Shown here one piece after another: positions 24,380 to 33,392 of a stretch of 52,451 nt of DNA. Made by a program: the position numbers and the translations under genes. The notes beneath the pieces were generated by a model. That model saw only the letters and a program-made list of their open reading frames with translations. It did not search any database and was not told where the DNA came from. Within the stretch, counting starts at the first letter, position 1, and the number at the start of each line of letters is the position of its first letter. Source of the DNA: Neobacillus niacini. GTDB lineage: Bacteria > Bacillota > Bacilli > Bacillales > Cytobacillaceae. The stretch lies in NCBI RefSeq assembly GCF_023715785.1, contig NZ_JAMBOX010000024.1:1-52451 (forward strand). The letters run 5' to 3'.

Positions 24380-24383
24380 GTGC

Positions 24384-24409
24384 GCTTTGGAATGACTCCA
24401 AAGCATTTT
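24384..24409 (+). terminator. fin terminator
   Basis: GCTTTGGA pairs perfectly with TCCAAAGC around ATGAC, followed by ATTTTT. Confidence 0.85.
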
Positions 24410-24466
24410 TCTGTTTAAAAAATGCAGCAATATAAAAATAAAGCTTTAAAGGGAGGAGGAGAAGCC

Positions 24467-27400
24467 TTGAATGGTTTAAAATCGTTATTCCTGCAGCAGG
24501 AAGATGTCCAGTCCGTTCTGGCTGGAATTAACGAAAATTTGCGGGAACAGCTGATATCCGGGTTATCGGGTTCTTCAAGGACTGTTTTTACCGCGGCTAT
24601 TTACGAAAAATTAAACAGGCCGATTATGGTCGTTACCCATAATCTATTACAAGCACAAAAACTCTATGATGATCTTTCCAATCTAGTAAACGAAACGGAA
24701 GTATTTCTATTTCCAGCAAACGAATTAATTGCTGCTGAACTCAGTGTTGCTAGTCCGGAATTAAAAGCCCAGCGTATGGATGCACTAAATTACTGGAGTC
24801 AGCATAATAAAGGAATTTTGATTGTGCCGATTGCCGGGTTGAAAAAAATTCTCCCTCCCAAAACGATCTGGCAGCGATACCAGCTAGCAGTAAAAATGGG
24901 GGAAGATTTGGAGATTGAGACATTCCTGAAAACATTGGTCAACATGGGCTATGTTCGCGGTGAAATGGTGACGACTCCCGGTGAGTTCAGTGTAAGAGGC
25001 GGTATTATTGATATTTACCCGCTTACTGAAGAAAACCCGTTAAGAATAGAGCTGTTTGATACCGAAATCGATTCAATCCGTTATTTCTCACTCGAAGACC
25101 AGCGTTCAAAAGGAAAGGTGACAGAGGCTGTCATCGGCCCTGCAACAGAATTCCTGCTTGAGCCGGAAAATTATCGCCAGATGGCTGAAAGATTGGAAGG
25201 CGGCTTGGCCAAAAGCTTAAAAAAATTAAAGGACGATAAGGCCAAACTGCAGCTTACACAAAATATCAGTCATGAGCTGGAACAATTAAAAAATGGCCAG
25301 AAGCCGGATGAAGTCTACAAATACCTGTCCTTAGCCTATGAATCGCCTAGCAGTCTACTAGACTATCTGCCTAAAGACGGCTTGGTGTTTATTGATGAAA
25401 TCAGCCGGGTTCAAGAAATGAATGAATCGCTTGTAAAAGAGGAGGCAGAATGGTATACCGCCTTGCTTGGCGAAGGGAAGATCATCCATGATTTGCATAT
25501 TTCTCATGACTTGCAGGCGTTTTTAATCAAAAAGGAGTTTCCGATTATATATATGTCGTTGTTCTTGCGGCATGTAGCCAATACCAATCCTCAGAACATC
25601 ATTAATGTTTCCTGCAAGCCGATGCAGAACTTCCACGGACAAATGCATCTGCTAAAAGCGGAGATTGACAGATGGAAAAAAAGCAATTATTGTATTCTAT
25701 TTTTAGGGCCGGACGGGGAAAGAGTCAAAAAGCTGGAACGTGTTCTAGAAGATTATGAAGTGGATGCCAGTGTCATCTCTGACCATCAGCAGCCGCTGCC
25801 AGGCAGAACCCAGATTATGAAAGGAAGCCTGCAAACCGGTTTTGAGCTGTCAATTCAAAAAATTGCCGTCATTACCGAGGAAGAGCTGTTTAATAAGCGG
25901 GTGAAAAAGTCTTCCAGCCGGCAAAAGCTCTCCAACGCCGAACGGATTAAGAGCTATTCAGAGCTAAAAACTGGCGATTATGTTGTCCATGTGAATCATG
26001 GAATCGGAAAATATTTAGGAATTGAAACCCTGGTCATTAACGGAATACATAAGGATTACCTTCATATCCGCTACCAGGGGACAGATAAGCTTTATGTGCC
26101 GGTTGAACAAATTGACCTAGTCCAGAAATATGTTGGTTCTGAGGGGAAAGAGCCGAAAATCTATAAGCTTGGCGGCAGTGATTGGAAGAAGGTCAAGAAA
26201 AAGGTCCAATCATCAGTTGAAGATATTGCCGACGACCTTATTAAGCTTTATGCCGAACGGGAGGCGGCAGTTGGTTATGCATTCTCGCCGGACGGTGACA
26301 TGCAGCGGGAATTTGAAACCTCATTCGCCTACCGTGAAACGGAAGACCAGCTTCGTTCCATCCATGAAATCAAAAAGGATATGGAACAGCCGCGGCCGAT
26401 GGACCGTTTGCTTTGCGGCGATGTCGGCTATGGAAAAACAGAGGTGGCAATCCGGGCGGCGTTTAAAGCAATTGCTGACGGCAAGCAGGTTGCCTTCTTG
26501 GTACCGACAACCATTTTGGCCCAGCAGCATTACGAGACCATCCGTGAGAGATTTCAGGACTTTCCAATCAATATCGGCATGTTAAGCAGATTCCGGACGA
26601 AAAAGCAGCAAACCGAAACGATCAAAGGCTTAAAGGCCGGTACGGTTGATATTGTCGTCGGAACGCATCGGCTGTTGTCCAAGGATATTGTTTACCATGA
26701 TTTGGGCCTCTTAATTATTGATGAGGAGCAGCGGTTTGGCGTTACCCACAAGGAAAAAATTAAAAGACTAAAAACGAATATTGATGTGTTAACGTTGACC
26801 GCAACGCCAATACCGAGAACACTGCATATGTCGATGCTCGGGGTCCGTGATTTATCAGTCATTGAGACACCACCGGAAAACCGTTTCCCGGTGCAAACCT
26901 ATGTGATGGAATACAATGGAAGCCTTGTCAGGGAGGCGATTGAGCGGGAGCTTGCCCGCGACGGACAAGTCTACTTCCTATATAACCGCGTTGAGGATAT
27001 TGAGCGCAAGGCCGAAGAAATCCGCATGCTTGTGCCGGACGCACGGGTAACCTATGCTCACGGCCAAATGACGGAAAATGAATTGGAGTCCGTGATGCTC
27101 AGCTTTCTCGCGGGCGAATCCGATGTGTTGGTGAGCACGACAATTATTGAGACAGGTGTCGATATTCCTAACGTAAATACATTGATTGTCCACGATGCCG
27201 ACCGCATGGGTCTGTCCCAGCTGTATCAGCTTCGCGGCCGAGTCGGCAGGTCAAATCGCGTCGCCTATGCGTATTTTACTTATCGCAAGGACAAAGTGTT
27301 AACGGAAGTGGCTGAAAAACGCCTTGAAACCATCAAGGAGTTTACCGAGTTAGGCTCAGGCTTTAAAATCGCCATGCGGGACCTGTCAATTAGAGGAGCG

Positions 27401-28003
27401 GGCAATTTATTGGGCGCTCAGCAGCATGGCTTTATCGATTCAGTGGGATTCGACCTTTATTCGCAAATGCTGAAGGAAGCGATTGAAGAGCGTAAGGGCG
27501 ACCTTAAGGCGGCACCGAAGCCAACGGTTGAAATCGATCTGGAAATTGATGCCTACATTCCTGATACCTATATTAAAGATGGCCATCAAAAAATTGAGAT
27601 GTATAAGCGGTTCAGAGGAGCCCAGACGCTCGAGGATATTGAAGAATTGCAGGCGGAAATGCTAGACCGGTTTGGTGAGTATCCTGATGAGGTCGCCTAT
27701 CTGTTCCAAATTGCCGAGATGAAGGTATTTGCGATCAATAATGGCGTGGAACAAATTAAACAGGTTAAGCAGGATGTCACAATTCTATTGGATGAGGCCG
27801 TAACTAACACGCTTGATGGAAGTAAGCTTTTCCACTTAGGCAGCAAGTTTGGCCGTGCAGTCACCCCTGGCATGGAGGGGAAAAAATTAAAAATTGTCAT
27901 TAAAACCAAGGACTTCGACACCTCCGCTTGGCTCAATATCATTTTTGAAATGGTCAAAGGCATTCCATTGGCGAAAAAAGAGCAAGGTAATCCAGTGAAC
28001 TGA
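24467..28003 (+). CDS. mfd: Transcription-repair coupling factor Mfd
   Basis: Mfd removes RNA polymerase stalled at DNA damage and recruits UvrA. The 1178-residue product (B. subtilis 1177) has a UvrB-homology region at the N-terminus (VTHNLLQAQKLYDDL, VRGGIIDIYPL), the CarD/RID RNA-polymerase-binding domain (DYVVHVNHGIGKYLG, about 505-570), the translocase with Walker A GDVGYGKTEVA near 650 and motif II IIDEEQRFG, motif VI QLRGRVGRS, and the TRCF C-terminal domain. I chose TTG 24467: GGGAGGAGG lies 7-8 bases upstream and the length then matches. An ATG 45 bases earlier lacks a site. Confidence 0.97.
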   Translation: MNGLKSLFLQQEDVQSVLAGINENLREQLISGLSGSSRTVFTAAIYEKLNRPIMVVTHNLLQAQKLYDDLSNLVNETEVFLFPANELIAAELSVASPELKAQRMDALNYWSQHNKGILIVPIAGLKKILPPKTIWQRYQLAVKMGEDLEIETFLKTLVNMGYVRGEMVTTPGEFSVRGGIIDIYPLTEENPLRIELFDTEIDSIRYFSLEDQRSKGKVTEAVIGPATEFLLEPENYRQMAERLEGGLAKSLKKLKDDKAKLQLTQNISHELEQLKNGQKPDEVYKYLSLAYESPSSLLDYLPKDGLVFIDEISRVQEMNESLVKEEAEWYTALLGEGKIIHDLHISHDLQAFLIKKEFPIIYMSLFLRHVANTNPQNIINVSCKPMQNFHGQMHLLKAEIDRWKKSNYCILFLGPDGERVKKLERVLEDYEVDASVISDHQQPLPGRTQIMKGSLQTGFELSIQKIAVITEEELFNKRVKKSSSRQKLSNAERIKSYSELKTGDYVVHVNHGIGKYLGIETLVINGIHKDYLHIRYQGTDKLYVPVEQIDLVQKYVGSEGKEPKIYKLGGSDWKKVKKKVQSSVEDIADDLIKLYAEREAAVGYAFSPDGDMQREFETSFAYRETEDQLRSIHEIKKDMEQPRPMDRLLCGDVGYGKTEVAIRAAFKAIADGKQVAFLVPTTILAQQHYETIRERFQDFPINIGMLSRFRTKKQQTETIKGLKAGTVDIVVGTHRLLSKDIVYHDLGLLIIDEEQRFGVTHKEKIKRLKTNIDVLTLTATPIPRTLHMSMLGVRDLSVIETPPENRFPVQTYVMEYNGSLVREAIERELARDGQVYFLYNRVEDIERKAEEIRMLVPDARVTYAHGQMTENELESVMLSFLAGESDVLVSTTIIETGVDIPNVNTLIVHDADRMGLSQLYQLRGRVGRSNRVAYAYFTYRKDKVLTEVAEKRLETIKEFTELGSGFKIAMRDLSIRGAGNLLGAQQHGFIDSVGFDLYSQMLKEAIEERKGDLKAAPKPTVEIDLEIDAYIPDTYIKDGHQKIEMYKRFRGAQTLEDIEELQAEMLDRFGEYPDEVAYLFQIAEMKVFAINNGVEQIKQVKQDVTILLDEAVTNTLDGSKLFHLGSKFGRAVTPGMEGKKLKIVIKTKDFDTSAWLNIIFEMVKGIPLAKKEQGNPVN

Positions 28004-28088
28004 TTTTTAAATAAAGAGGGAGCCTCACTTTCCAACGTTCCGGAATTGGCAGCAGTTCCTGAATATGTGAAAAAAATGTGACGTTTGT

Positions 28089-28117
28089 GTATAGAACTTT
28101 CCAGTTGAAAGATACTA
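28089..28117 (+). promoter_or_regulatory. Candidate sigma-G promoter of spoVT
   Basis: GTATA-N17-GATACTA matches sigma-G well (consensus gyATA-N17/18-CATnnTA). It lies 213 bases upstream of spoVT, on the far side of a dispersed repeat element. Confidence 0.6.
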
Positions 28118-28160
28118 AATTCAAAGTTGGCGAAGATTTCAATTACAGGAAAATAAGTTA

Positions 28161-28284
28161 TTGTCGAGCTGCAGCGCCTAGGCGCTCGGGGTCATAAGCC
28201 AATCCGTCAAGAAGGCTAAAAGGCAGCCTTCTGGCCGGCTCGTCTTATGCCTGTCGCCCCTGGGCAAGGCGCTTCCGCTTTTCT
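28161..28284 (+). repeat. Dispersed hairpin-rich element, copy A (124 bp)
   Basis: This element recurs at 45195-45372 in the same orientation with about 7 substitutions over the shared 124 bases; that copy carries 54 extra bases. It contains the palindrome AGCGCCTAGGCGCT (28173-28186), a central stem AGAAGGCT/AGCCTTCT (28210-28232), and outer pairing of CATAAG with CTTATG. It resembles the short interspersed intergenic repeats seen in many Bacillaceae genomes. No protein is encoded. Confidence 0.92.
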
Positions 28285-28330
28285 ATTCGCCAAGTTATTA
28301 AATCATCAGATGAAAGTGAGGCAACATTGG

Positions 28331-28867
28331 ATGAAAGCAACTGGAATAGTTCGTCGAATCGATGATTTGGGTCGTGTTGTAATTCCTAAAGAAATACGCA
28401 GAACCCTGCGTATCCGTGAAGGGGATCCGTTAGAGATCTTTGTTGACCGGGATGGGGAAGTCATTTTAAAAAAGTATTCACCAATCAGCGAGTTAAGCGA
28501 TTTTGCCAAAGAATATGCTGAAGCCCTATTTGACAGCCTCGGTAACCCTGTTCTGATTTGTGATAGAGATACTTACATTGCAGTAGCAGGTGGATCAAAA
28601 AAGGATTATTTAAATAAAAATATTAGTGAATTAGTTGAAAAAACGATGGAAGATCGCAATTCAGTGCTCATTACCCAGCAAGGCGATGTCGCCTTGGTAG
28701 AAGGCAATGATGAGACGGTGACATCTTACACAATTGGGCCGATTATCGCAAATGGTGACCCCATTGGAGCGGTGATTATTTTTTCAAAAGAGGGAACACT
28801 TGGGGAGGTCGAACAAAAGGCTGTGGAAACAGCAGCAGGCTTCCTCGCCCGACAAATGGAGCAGTAA
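28331..28867 (+). CDS. spoVT: Stage V sporulation regulator SpoVT
   Basis: SpoVT is an AbrB-family regulator that tunes sigma-G-dependent genes in the forespore. The N-terminal DNA-binding domain (GIVRRIDDLGRVVIPKEIRR, 1-50) is paralogous to AbrB in this same window. The C-terminal part (about 60-178) is a GAF domain with PVLICDRDTYIAVAGG. At 178 residues it equals B. subtilis SpoVT. ATG 28331 has GTGAGG about 10 bases upstream; the longer frame reads back into the repeat element and is not real. Its likely sigma-G promoter lies before that repeat. Confidence 0.96.
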   Translation: MKATGIVRRIDDLGRVVIPKEIRRTLRIREGDPLEIFVDRDGEVILKKYSPISELSDFAKEYAEALFDSLGNPVLICDRDTYIAVAGGSKKDYLNKNISELVEKTMEDRNSVLITQQGDVALVEGNDETVTSYTIGPIIANGDPIGAVIIFSKEGTLGEVEQKAVETAAGFLARQMEQ

Positions 28868-28875
28868 ACCGAAAT

Positions 28876-28905
28876 GCGGAAGCCCCTAGGCGCTGAAGCT
28901 GGACA
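28876..28905 (-). repeat. Truncated copy of the dispersed element
   Basis: Read on the minus strand, TGTCCAGCTTCAGCGCCTAGG joined to GGCTTCCGC equals the left end of the 124-bp element fused to its right end, with the middle missing (here written in two pieces). It lies between the spoVT stop codon and its terminator. Confidence 0.7.
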
Positions 28906-28913
28906 ATTTTACT

Positions 28914-28940
28914 AAAAAGGCAGCCCTGGCTGCCTTTTTT
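28914..28940 (+). terminator. spoVT terminator
   Basis: AAAAAGGCAGCC and GGCTGCCTTTTT pair perfectly (12 bp) around CT. Bidirectional in form. Confidence 0.93.
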
Positions 28941-28942
28941 AA

Positions 28943-28951
28943 TGCTATAAT
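28943..28951 (+). promoter_or_regulatory. Extended -10 promoter of yabM
   Basis: TGCTATAAT is a perfect extended -10 element just after the spoVT terminator, 28 bases before yabM. No -35 match is seen. Confidence 0.6.
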
Positions 28952-28978
28952 GGAAGGCGCTTATGCGTTTCGAGGCAG

Positions 28979-30601
28979 GTGAACTATGTGAATCCATCAA
29001 AGGCTTTGTTTAAAGGGGCCTTTATTTTAACCATTGCAGCAATCATTACGAAGATTTTAAGTGCCTTTTACCGGATCCCCTTTCAAAATATCGTGGGCGA
29101 TATCGGTTTTTACATATACCAGCAGGTGTATCCGTTTTATGGGATGGCTGTCGTGCTATCAACAACAGGCTTTCCGGTCGTGATTTCCAAGCTTTATGCG
29201 GAACAAAAGGAAAATGGAGAAGTCGGGAAATCCCGCCTGCTGCTCTTTGTGTCGTTCCTATACTTACAACTATTTGGCCTAATCTGCTTTCTGGTCCTTT
29301 ATTTCGGGGCAGACCTAATCGCCAGATGGATGCACGACCCCGGCCTTTCAGTCTTAATAAGGGTAGTTTCGATCGTCTTTTTAACATTCCCGTTTATGGC
29401 CACGCTGCGCGGGTTTTACCAGGGAATCGGAGATATGACGCCAACGGCTTTATCACAAGTAGGTGAGCAGACTGTCCGGGTGTTGACGATTCTCTTCCTG
29501 TCCTATCTGCTGATGCAAAAGGGTGTCTCCTTATACCTAGTCGGCGGGGGAGCGATGTTTGGTTCCATTACCGGAAGCATCGTTTCCGGAATCATTTTGT
29601 TTATGTTTATTTGGATTCGTAAAGAATGGAGAATAATGGCGCCGGGGTATGGGCTTCTTCGAAAGGGTAAATCCTGGATAAGGCCGATTGTAAAAGCGCT
29701 CACGTTTCATGGCCTGGCGATTTGCATCAGCGGGATGCTAATGATATTTATCCAATTGGCCGACTCGTTAAATCTATATTCATTGCTTGTGAAATCAGGT
29801 ATCGGACCGGACCCGGCTAAAACCCTAAAAGGGATCTATGACCGCGGGCAGCCGTTAATTCAATTGGGAACGGTTGCGGCATCGTCGATATCCCTTACAC
29901 TTGTACCGTTAATTACTCGTGATCGTCTAGCAGCCAGGCCAGAATTTTTATATCATAAAATCCAACTGGCGATTAAAGTAAGCCTCGTCATTGGACTGGG
30001 TGCTGCGTTCGGGCTGGCGGCAATTATCAATCCGACCAATATTATGCTGTTTGAGAATGACCTTGGTTCCTCTGTTTTGGGCGTTCTCAGTTTTGTTATT
30101 TTGTTTACATCGATTATTTCTATTGTAATGGCAGTTTTGCAGGGACTGGGGAGTCTCATGACCCCCGCATTGGCGACGGTAAGTTTGTTCCCAGTCAAAT
30201 ACATGCTGAATATGGTGTTGGTTCCTGTATATGGAACAATGGGAGCTGCGATTTCAACACTTATTTCATTAGGCATTGTCACCATTATTTTGTTAGTAAA
30301 ATTAAAAAAAATGGTGCCCATTTCCTTGGTGCCATTGCGGTTTTTAGCAACCGTTTCTGTTGCTGCCTTGGCGATGATTTTATCTTTAAAAGGCTATTTT
30401 TTCTTAATTGATAACCTGGCTGGCTCGCATGCTGGCAGCCGGACAGGAGCAGCGTTGCAAGCGTTATCGGCTGTTGGCTTTGGCGGACTTGTCTTTAGCT
30501 TCATTGTGATTAGAGGAAAAGTATTCAGAGAGGATGAGCTGGCACTTTTTCCGTTTGGCAGTAAATTCATCTATTTAATGGCTCGAAAGGATCGGAATTA
30601 A
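28979..30601 (+). CDS. yabM: SpoVB-like polysaccharide/lipid flippase family protein (YabM)
   Basis: A 540-residue integral membrane protein of the MVF/MATE-like exporter family that includes SpoVB and lipid II flippases. About 14 hydrophobic segments can be seen. The N-terminal block KGAFILTIAAIITKILSAFYR and the FQNIVGDIGFYIYQQVYP loop (each split by family use) are diagnostic. The substrate of YabM is not established. Start is GTG 28979 or GTG 28988; AGGTGA lies 5 bases before the latter, so the protein may be three residues shorter. The yabN start follows its stop after 1 base, so yabM-yabN-rqcP form a unit. Confidence 0.9.
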   Translation: MNYVNPSKALFKGAFILTIAAIITKILSAFYRIPFQNIVGDIGFYIYQQVYPFYGMAVVLSTTGFPVVISKLYAEQKENGEVGKSRLLLFVSFLYLQLFGLICFLVLYFGADLIARWMHDPGLSVLIRVVSIVFLTFPFMATLRGFYQGIGDMTPTALSQVGEQTVRVLTILFLSYLLMQKGVSLYLVGGGAMFGSITGSIVSGIILFMFIWIRKEWRIMAPGYGLLRKGKSWIRPIVKALTFHGLAICISGMLMIFIQLADSLNLYSLLVKSGIGPDPAKTLKGIYDRGQPLIQLGTVAASSISLTLVPLITRDRLAARPEFLYHKIQLAIKVSLVIGLGAAFGLAAIINPTNIMLFENDLGSSVLGVLSFVILFTSIISIVMAVLQGLGSLMTPALATVSLFPVKYMLNMVLVPVYGTMGAAISTLISLGIVTIILLVKLKKMVPISLVPLRFLATVSVAALAMILSLKGYFFLIDNLAGSHAGSRTGAALQALSAVGFGGLVFSFIVIRGKVFREDELALFPFGSKFIYLMARKDRN

Positions 30602-30602
30602 T

Positions 30603-32075
30603 ATGGCTAAAAAAATTGAGATTGTTGGTTTGGGTGCCGGAGACTTGGAGCAACTGCAAGTCGGTGTTTATCGAAAATTAATCAAGGCTGACCATGTCTA
30701 CTTAAGAACAAAAGAGCATCCTGTTGTAGCGGACTTGGCACATGAAGGAATGACCTTTACTTCGTTTGATGATGTTTATGAACAGCATGATCAATTTGAT
30801 GAAGTTTATGAGGAAATTGCCTCCATCCTGCTCGAAAAGGCGGACACTGAAGACGTCATCTATGCAGTGCCGGGTCATCCACTTGTGGCAGAGCGATCGG
30901 TCCAGCTTCTGTTTGAAAAAGGGCCAACGGCGGGAGTGAATATTGTTGTCGGCGGCGGGCAAAGCTTTATTGACGAGACCTTTGCGTCCTTAAGAATCGA
31001 TCCGATCGACGGATTTCAGCTGTTGGATGGCACCTCGATTCATGCTGGCGGACTTCAAATGGACCAGCATATTATCATCAGCCAGGTATATGATCAGTTT
31101 GTTGCCTCCGATGTCAAATTAACGCTAATGGAGAGATATCCGGATGACTACGAGGTTTGGATTGTCACAGCGGCCGGCAGCAAACAGGAAGTCATCGAGA
31201 AGGTACCACTATATGAATTGGATCGCAATATATCAATTAATAATCTGACCTCTGTGTATGTTCCGCCTGTAAAGGATGAGGAGATCCTTTGGAAAACCTT
31301 TGCAAAGCTGCGCGCTATTATTGCTGAGTTAAGAGGGCCAAATGGCTGCCCGTGGGATAAGGAGCAAACCCATGAATCATTAAAAAGATATTTAATCGAA
31401 GAAACCTATGAAGTGATTGAAGCAATCAACGAAGGCGATATTGACCATTTGATCGAAGAACTTGGGGATGTTTTGCTTCAGGTGATGCTTCATGCACAAA
31501 TTGGCGAGGATGATGGTTATTTTTCTATCGATGATGTAATGGAAGGGCTGTCGGCAAAAATGGTCCGCCGCCATCCGCATGTATTTGGGGAAGGCAAGGC
31601 AGCAAATGCCGAGGAGGTTGTTCAAAATTGGCAGCAGATTAAGGAGCAAGAAAAAGGCGGAAGTCATGCGCAAAACTCGCTGCTTGACGGAGTTTCCAAA
31701 GGACTTCCTAATTTGCTGAGAGCCTATGAATTGCAAAAGAAAGCGGCTAAGGTGGGCTTTGACTGGCAGGAAATTACCCCGGCTTTGGAGAAATTGAAAG
31801 AAGAGCTGGAGGAATTCACTGCTGAATTAAATGGAACCGACGGAAGCAAGGACCGGGCGGAAAAGGAATTCGGCGACTTATTATTTGCATTTGTCAATGT
31901 GGCAAGGTTCCTTAAAATTCATCCGGAAGAGGCACTTTTTCAAACAAACGAAAAATTTGTTCGCCGGTTTCACTACATTGAACAGCAGGTAAATAAGAGT
32001 GGCAAGGGCTTTGCTGACTATACGCTTGAAGAGCTTGACCATTATTGGGATGAAGCAAAACAAAAAGGATTATAG
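30603..32075 (+). CDS. yabN: Tetrapyrrole methylase-MazG fusion (YabN)
   Basis: A two-domain protein. The N-terminal part (about 1-220) is a SAM-binding tetrapyrrole-methylase fold with IEIVGLGAGDLEQL and DVIYAVPGHPLVAERS. The C-terminal part (about 230-490) is a MazG nucleoside triphosphate pyrophosphohydrolase with GCPWDKEQTHESL, acidic metal ligands in EETYEVIEAI and ELGDVLLQ, and a second MazG-like segment near the C-terminus (EKEFGDLLFAFVNVAR). It likely removes non-canonical NTPs; the role of the methylase half is unknown. At 490 residues it equals the B. subtilis fusion. The upstream site is weak (AAGGATCGG), consistent with coupling to yabM. Confidence 0.94.
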   Translation: MAKKIEIVGLGAGDLEQLQVGVYRKLIKADHVYLRTKEHPVVADLAHEGMTFTSFDDVYEQHDQFDEVYEEIASILLEKADTEDVIYAVPGHPLVAERSVQLLFEKGPTAGVNIVVGGGQSFIDETFASLRIDPIDGFQLLDGTSIHAGGLQMDQHIIISQVYDQFVASDVKLTLMERYPDDYEVWIVTAAGSKQEVIEKVPLYELDRNISINNLTSVYVPPVKDEEILWKTFAKLRAIIAELRGPNGCPWDKEQTHESLKRYLIEETYEVIEAINEGDIDHLIEELGDVLLQVMLHAQIGEDDGYFSIDDVMEGLSAKMVRRHPHVFGEGKAANAEEVVQNWQQIKEQEKGGSHAQNSLLDGVSKGLPNLLRAYELQKKAAKVGFDWQEITPALEKLKEELEEFTAELNGTDGSKDRAEKEFGDLLFAFVNVARFLKIHPEEALFQTNEKFVRRFHYIEQQVNKSGKGFADYTLEELDHYWDEAKQKGL

Positions 32076-32093
32076 ATTGGGGGAGAGCAGAAG

Positions 32094-32369
32094 ATGCGTT
32101 TGGATAAGTTTTTAAAAGTCTCAAGATTAATTAAACGCAGAACCTTAGCTAAGGAGGTTTCCGACCAGGGCCGGATTGAGCTTAACGGCAAAGAGGCCAA
32201 GGCCAGCTCGACGGTAAAAGTGGGCGATGAACTGACACTTAGGCTTGGACAAAGGAAAGTCACCGTCAGAATCGAGCGGATTCAGGAAACGACCCGCAAG
32301 GAAGAAGCGGCGGAAATGTACACGATCGTTAAAGAGGAAAAGGTAAGTTATTCAGACGAAGGTTTATAG
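32094..32369 (+). CDS. rqcP: Ribosome quality control factor RqcP (YabO)
   Basis: An S4-domain RNA-binding protein that works with RqcH in adding alanine tails to nascent chains on split 50S subunits. The 91-residue product has the S4 signature MRLDKFLKVSRLIKRRTLAKE and GRIELNGKEAKASSTVKVGD (each cited as a block, not continuous). GGGGAGAG precedes the ATG by about 8 bases. It follows yabN after 18 bases. An older label is Hsp15-like. Confidence 0.93.
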   Translation: MRLDKFLKVSRLIKRRTLAKEVSDQGRIELNGKEAKASSTVKVGDELTLRLGQRKVTVRIERIQETTRKEEAAEMYTIVKEEKVSYSDEGL

Positions 32370-32379
32370 TAAAGCTCGT

Positions 32380-32408
32380 TCTATTTTTCTTGTCCCTAAC
32401 ATAAAAAT
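32380..32408 (+). promoter_or_regulatory. Candidate sigma-E promoter of yabPQ
   Basis: TCTATTT-N13-CATAAAAAT loosely fits the sigma-E pattern (kmATATT and CATACAnT). It lies between rqcP and yabP, which are sigma-E-dependent sporulation genes in B. subtilis. Match is moderate. Confidence 0.35.
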
Positions 32409-32442
32409 GTTGTAGCGAGACAAATGATTGTGGGGGATGAGA

Positions 32443-32748
32443 ATGAGCCAACAATATTACGATAATCATTCAACGAAAAGTAATATTCCAGACCATGATG
32501 TAATGATGAGAGGAAGAAAGCTTCTTGATATTACCGGCGTAAAGCAGGTGGAAAGCTTTGATAATGAGGAATTTTTGCTGGAGACATCGATGGGATTCTT
32601 GGCCATTAAGGGACAAAATTTGCAAATGAAAAACCTCGATGTCGAAAAAGGGATTGTGTCGATTAAAGGGAAAATCTTTGATCTCGTCTACTTGGATGAA
32701 CATCACGGGGAGAAAGCTAAAGGGTTCTTTAGCAAGTTGTTCCGATGA
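32443..32748 (+). CDS. yabP: Sporulation protein YabP
   Basis: A 101-residue member of the YabP family needed for efficient sporulation in B. subtilis, expressed in the mother cell; the molecular role is unknown. The recognised core is RGRKLLDITGVKQVESFDN, then LLETSMGFLAIKGQNL and LDVEKGIVSIKG. ATG 32443 has GGGGGA 5-6 bases upstream; an in-frame start 15 bases earlier overlaps that site. It overlaps yabQ by 4 bases (ATGA), so the two are translated together. Confidence 0.93.
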   Translation: MSQQYYDNHSTKSNIPDHDVMMRGRKLLDITGVKQVESFDNEEFLLETSMGFLAIKGQNLQMKNLDVEKGIVSIKGKIFDLVYLDEHHGEKAKGFFSKLFR

Positions 32749-33377
32749 GCCTTTCGACTCAATTTCTCACAATGCTTTCCATGATCGGAATGGGGTCGCT
32801 ATTTGGGGCCCTTTTTGATACGTATCAAAGATTTTTGGACAGGCCCAAGCGAAAGGCCTGGATTGTATTCGTCAATGATTTGCTGTTTTGGATGATTCAG
32901 GCAATGCTTATCTTTTATGCATTGTTTTTAGTCAATAACGGCGAATTAAGGTTTTATATTTTTATTGCCCTTTTGTGCGGATTTGCCGCCTATCAAAGCT
33001 TGTTGAAAACAACGTACCTTAGGCTCCTTGAGCTAGCCATCAGGACGGTCATTTCGTTGGCGAGATTTATTAAAAGGACTTTTATGATGCTTATTTACAA
33101 ACCGATTGTCGGGTTGATTCAGCTAGTTATTGTCATCGTTATGACCGTTGGCAGGGGACTGTTATCCCTGGCAAAATTTATTTGGAGTGTGATCCTATAT
33201 ATAATTAGGATGATTTTTGGCATAGTAAAACAGATTTTGCTAATATTGTGGAAACTTTTGCCGAAAAGCCTTAAAAAATCCGTCGAGAAGTTATATAATA
33301 AAACGGCAGGAAAATTTAAGGCAATCTGGAATTATATAAACAAGTGGATTGAAAAGTGGAAAAAAACAAAAGAGTAA
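32745..33377 (+). CDS. yabQ: Sporulation membrane protein YabQ
   Basis: A 210-residue protein with four to five hydrophobic segments in the first 130 residues (FLTMLSMIGMGSLFGALFD, then a segment near 40-65 and another near 70-85) and a lysine-rich C-terminal tail. In B. subtilis YabQ is localised to the forespore outer membrane and is needed for spore cortex assembly. Start ATG 32745 overlaps the yabP stop. divIC begins 15 bases after its stop. Confidence 0.92.
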   Translation: MSLSTQFLTMLSMIGMGSLFGALFDTYQRFLDRPKRKAWIVFVNDLLFWMIQAMLIFYALFLVNNGELRFYIFIALLCGFAAYQSLLKTTYLRLLELAIRTVISLARFIKRTFMMLIYKPIVGLIQLVIVIVMTVGRGLLSLAKFIWSVILYIIRMIFGIVKQILLILWKLLPKSLKKSVEKLYNKTAGKFKAIWNYINKWIEKWKKTKE

Positions 33378-33392
33378 GGTAGGGTATGGGAA

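Noticed and set aside
28010..28060. mfd terminator
   Set aside because: GGAATTGGCAGCAGTTCC can fold weakly, but no T tract follows.
28247..28330. N-terminal extension of SpoVT (28 residues)
   Set aside because: It is translated from the dispersed repeat; AbrB-family proteins begin at MKATGIVRR and a ribosome binding site sits just before that ATG.
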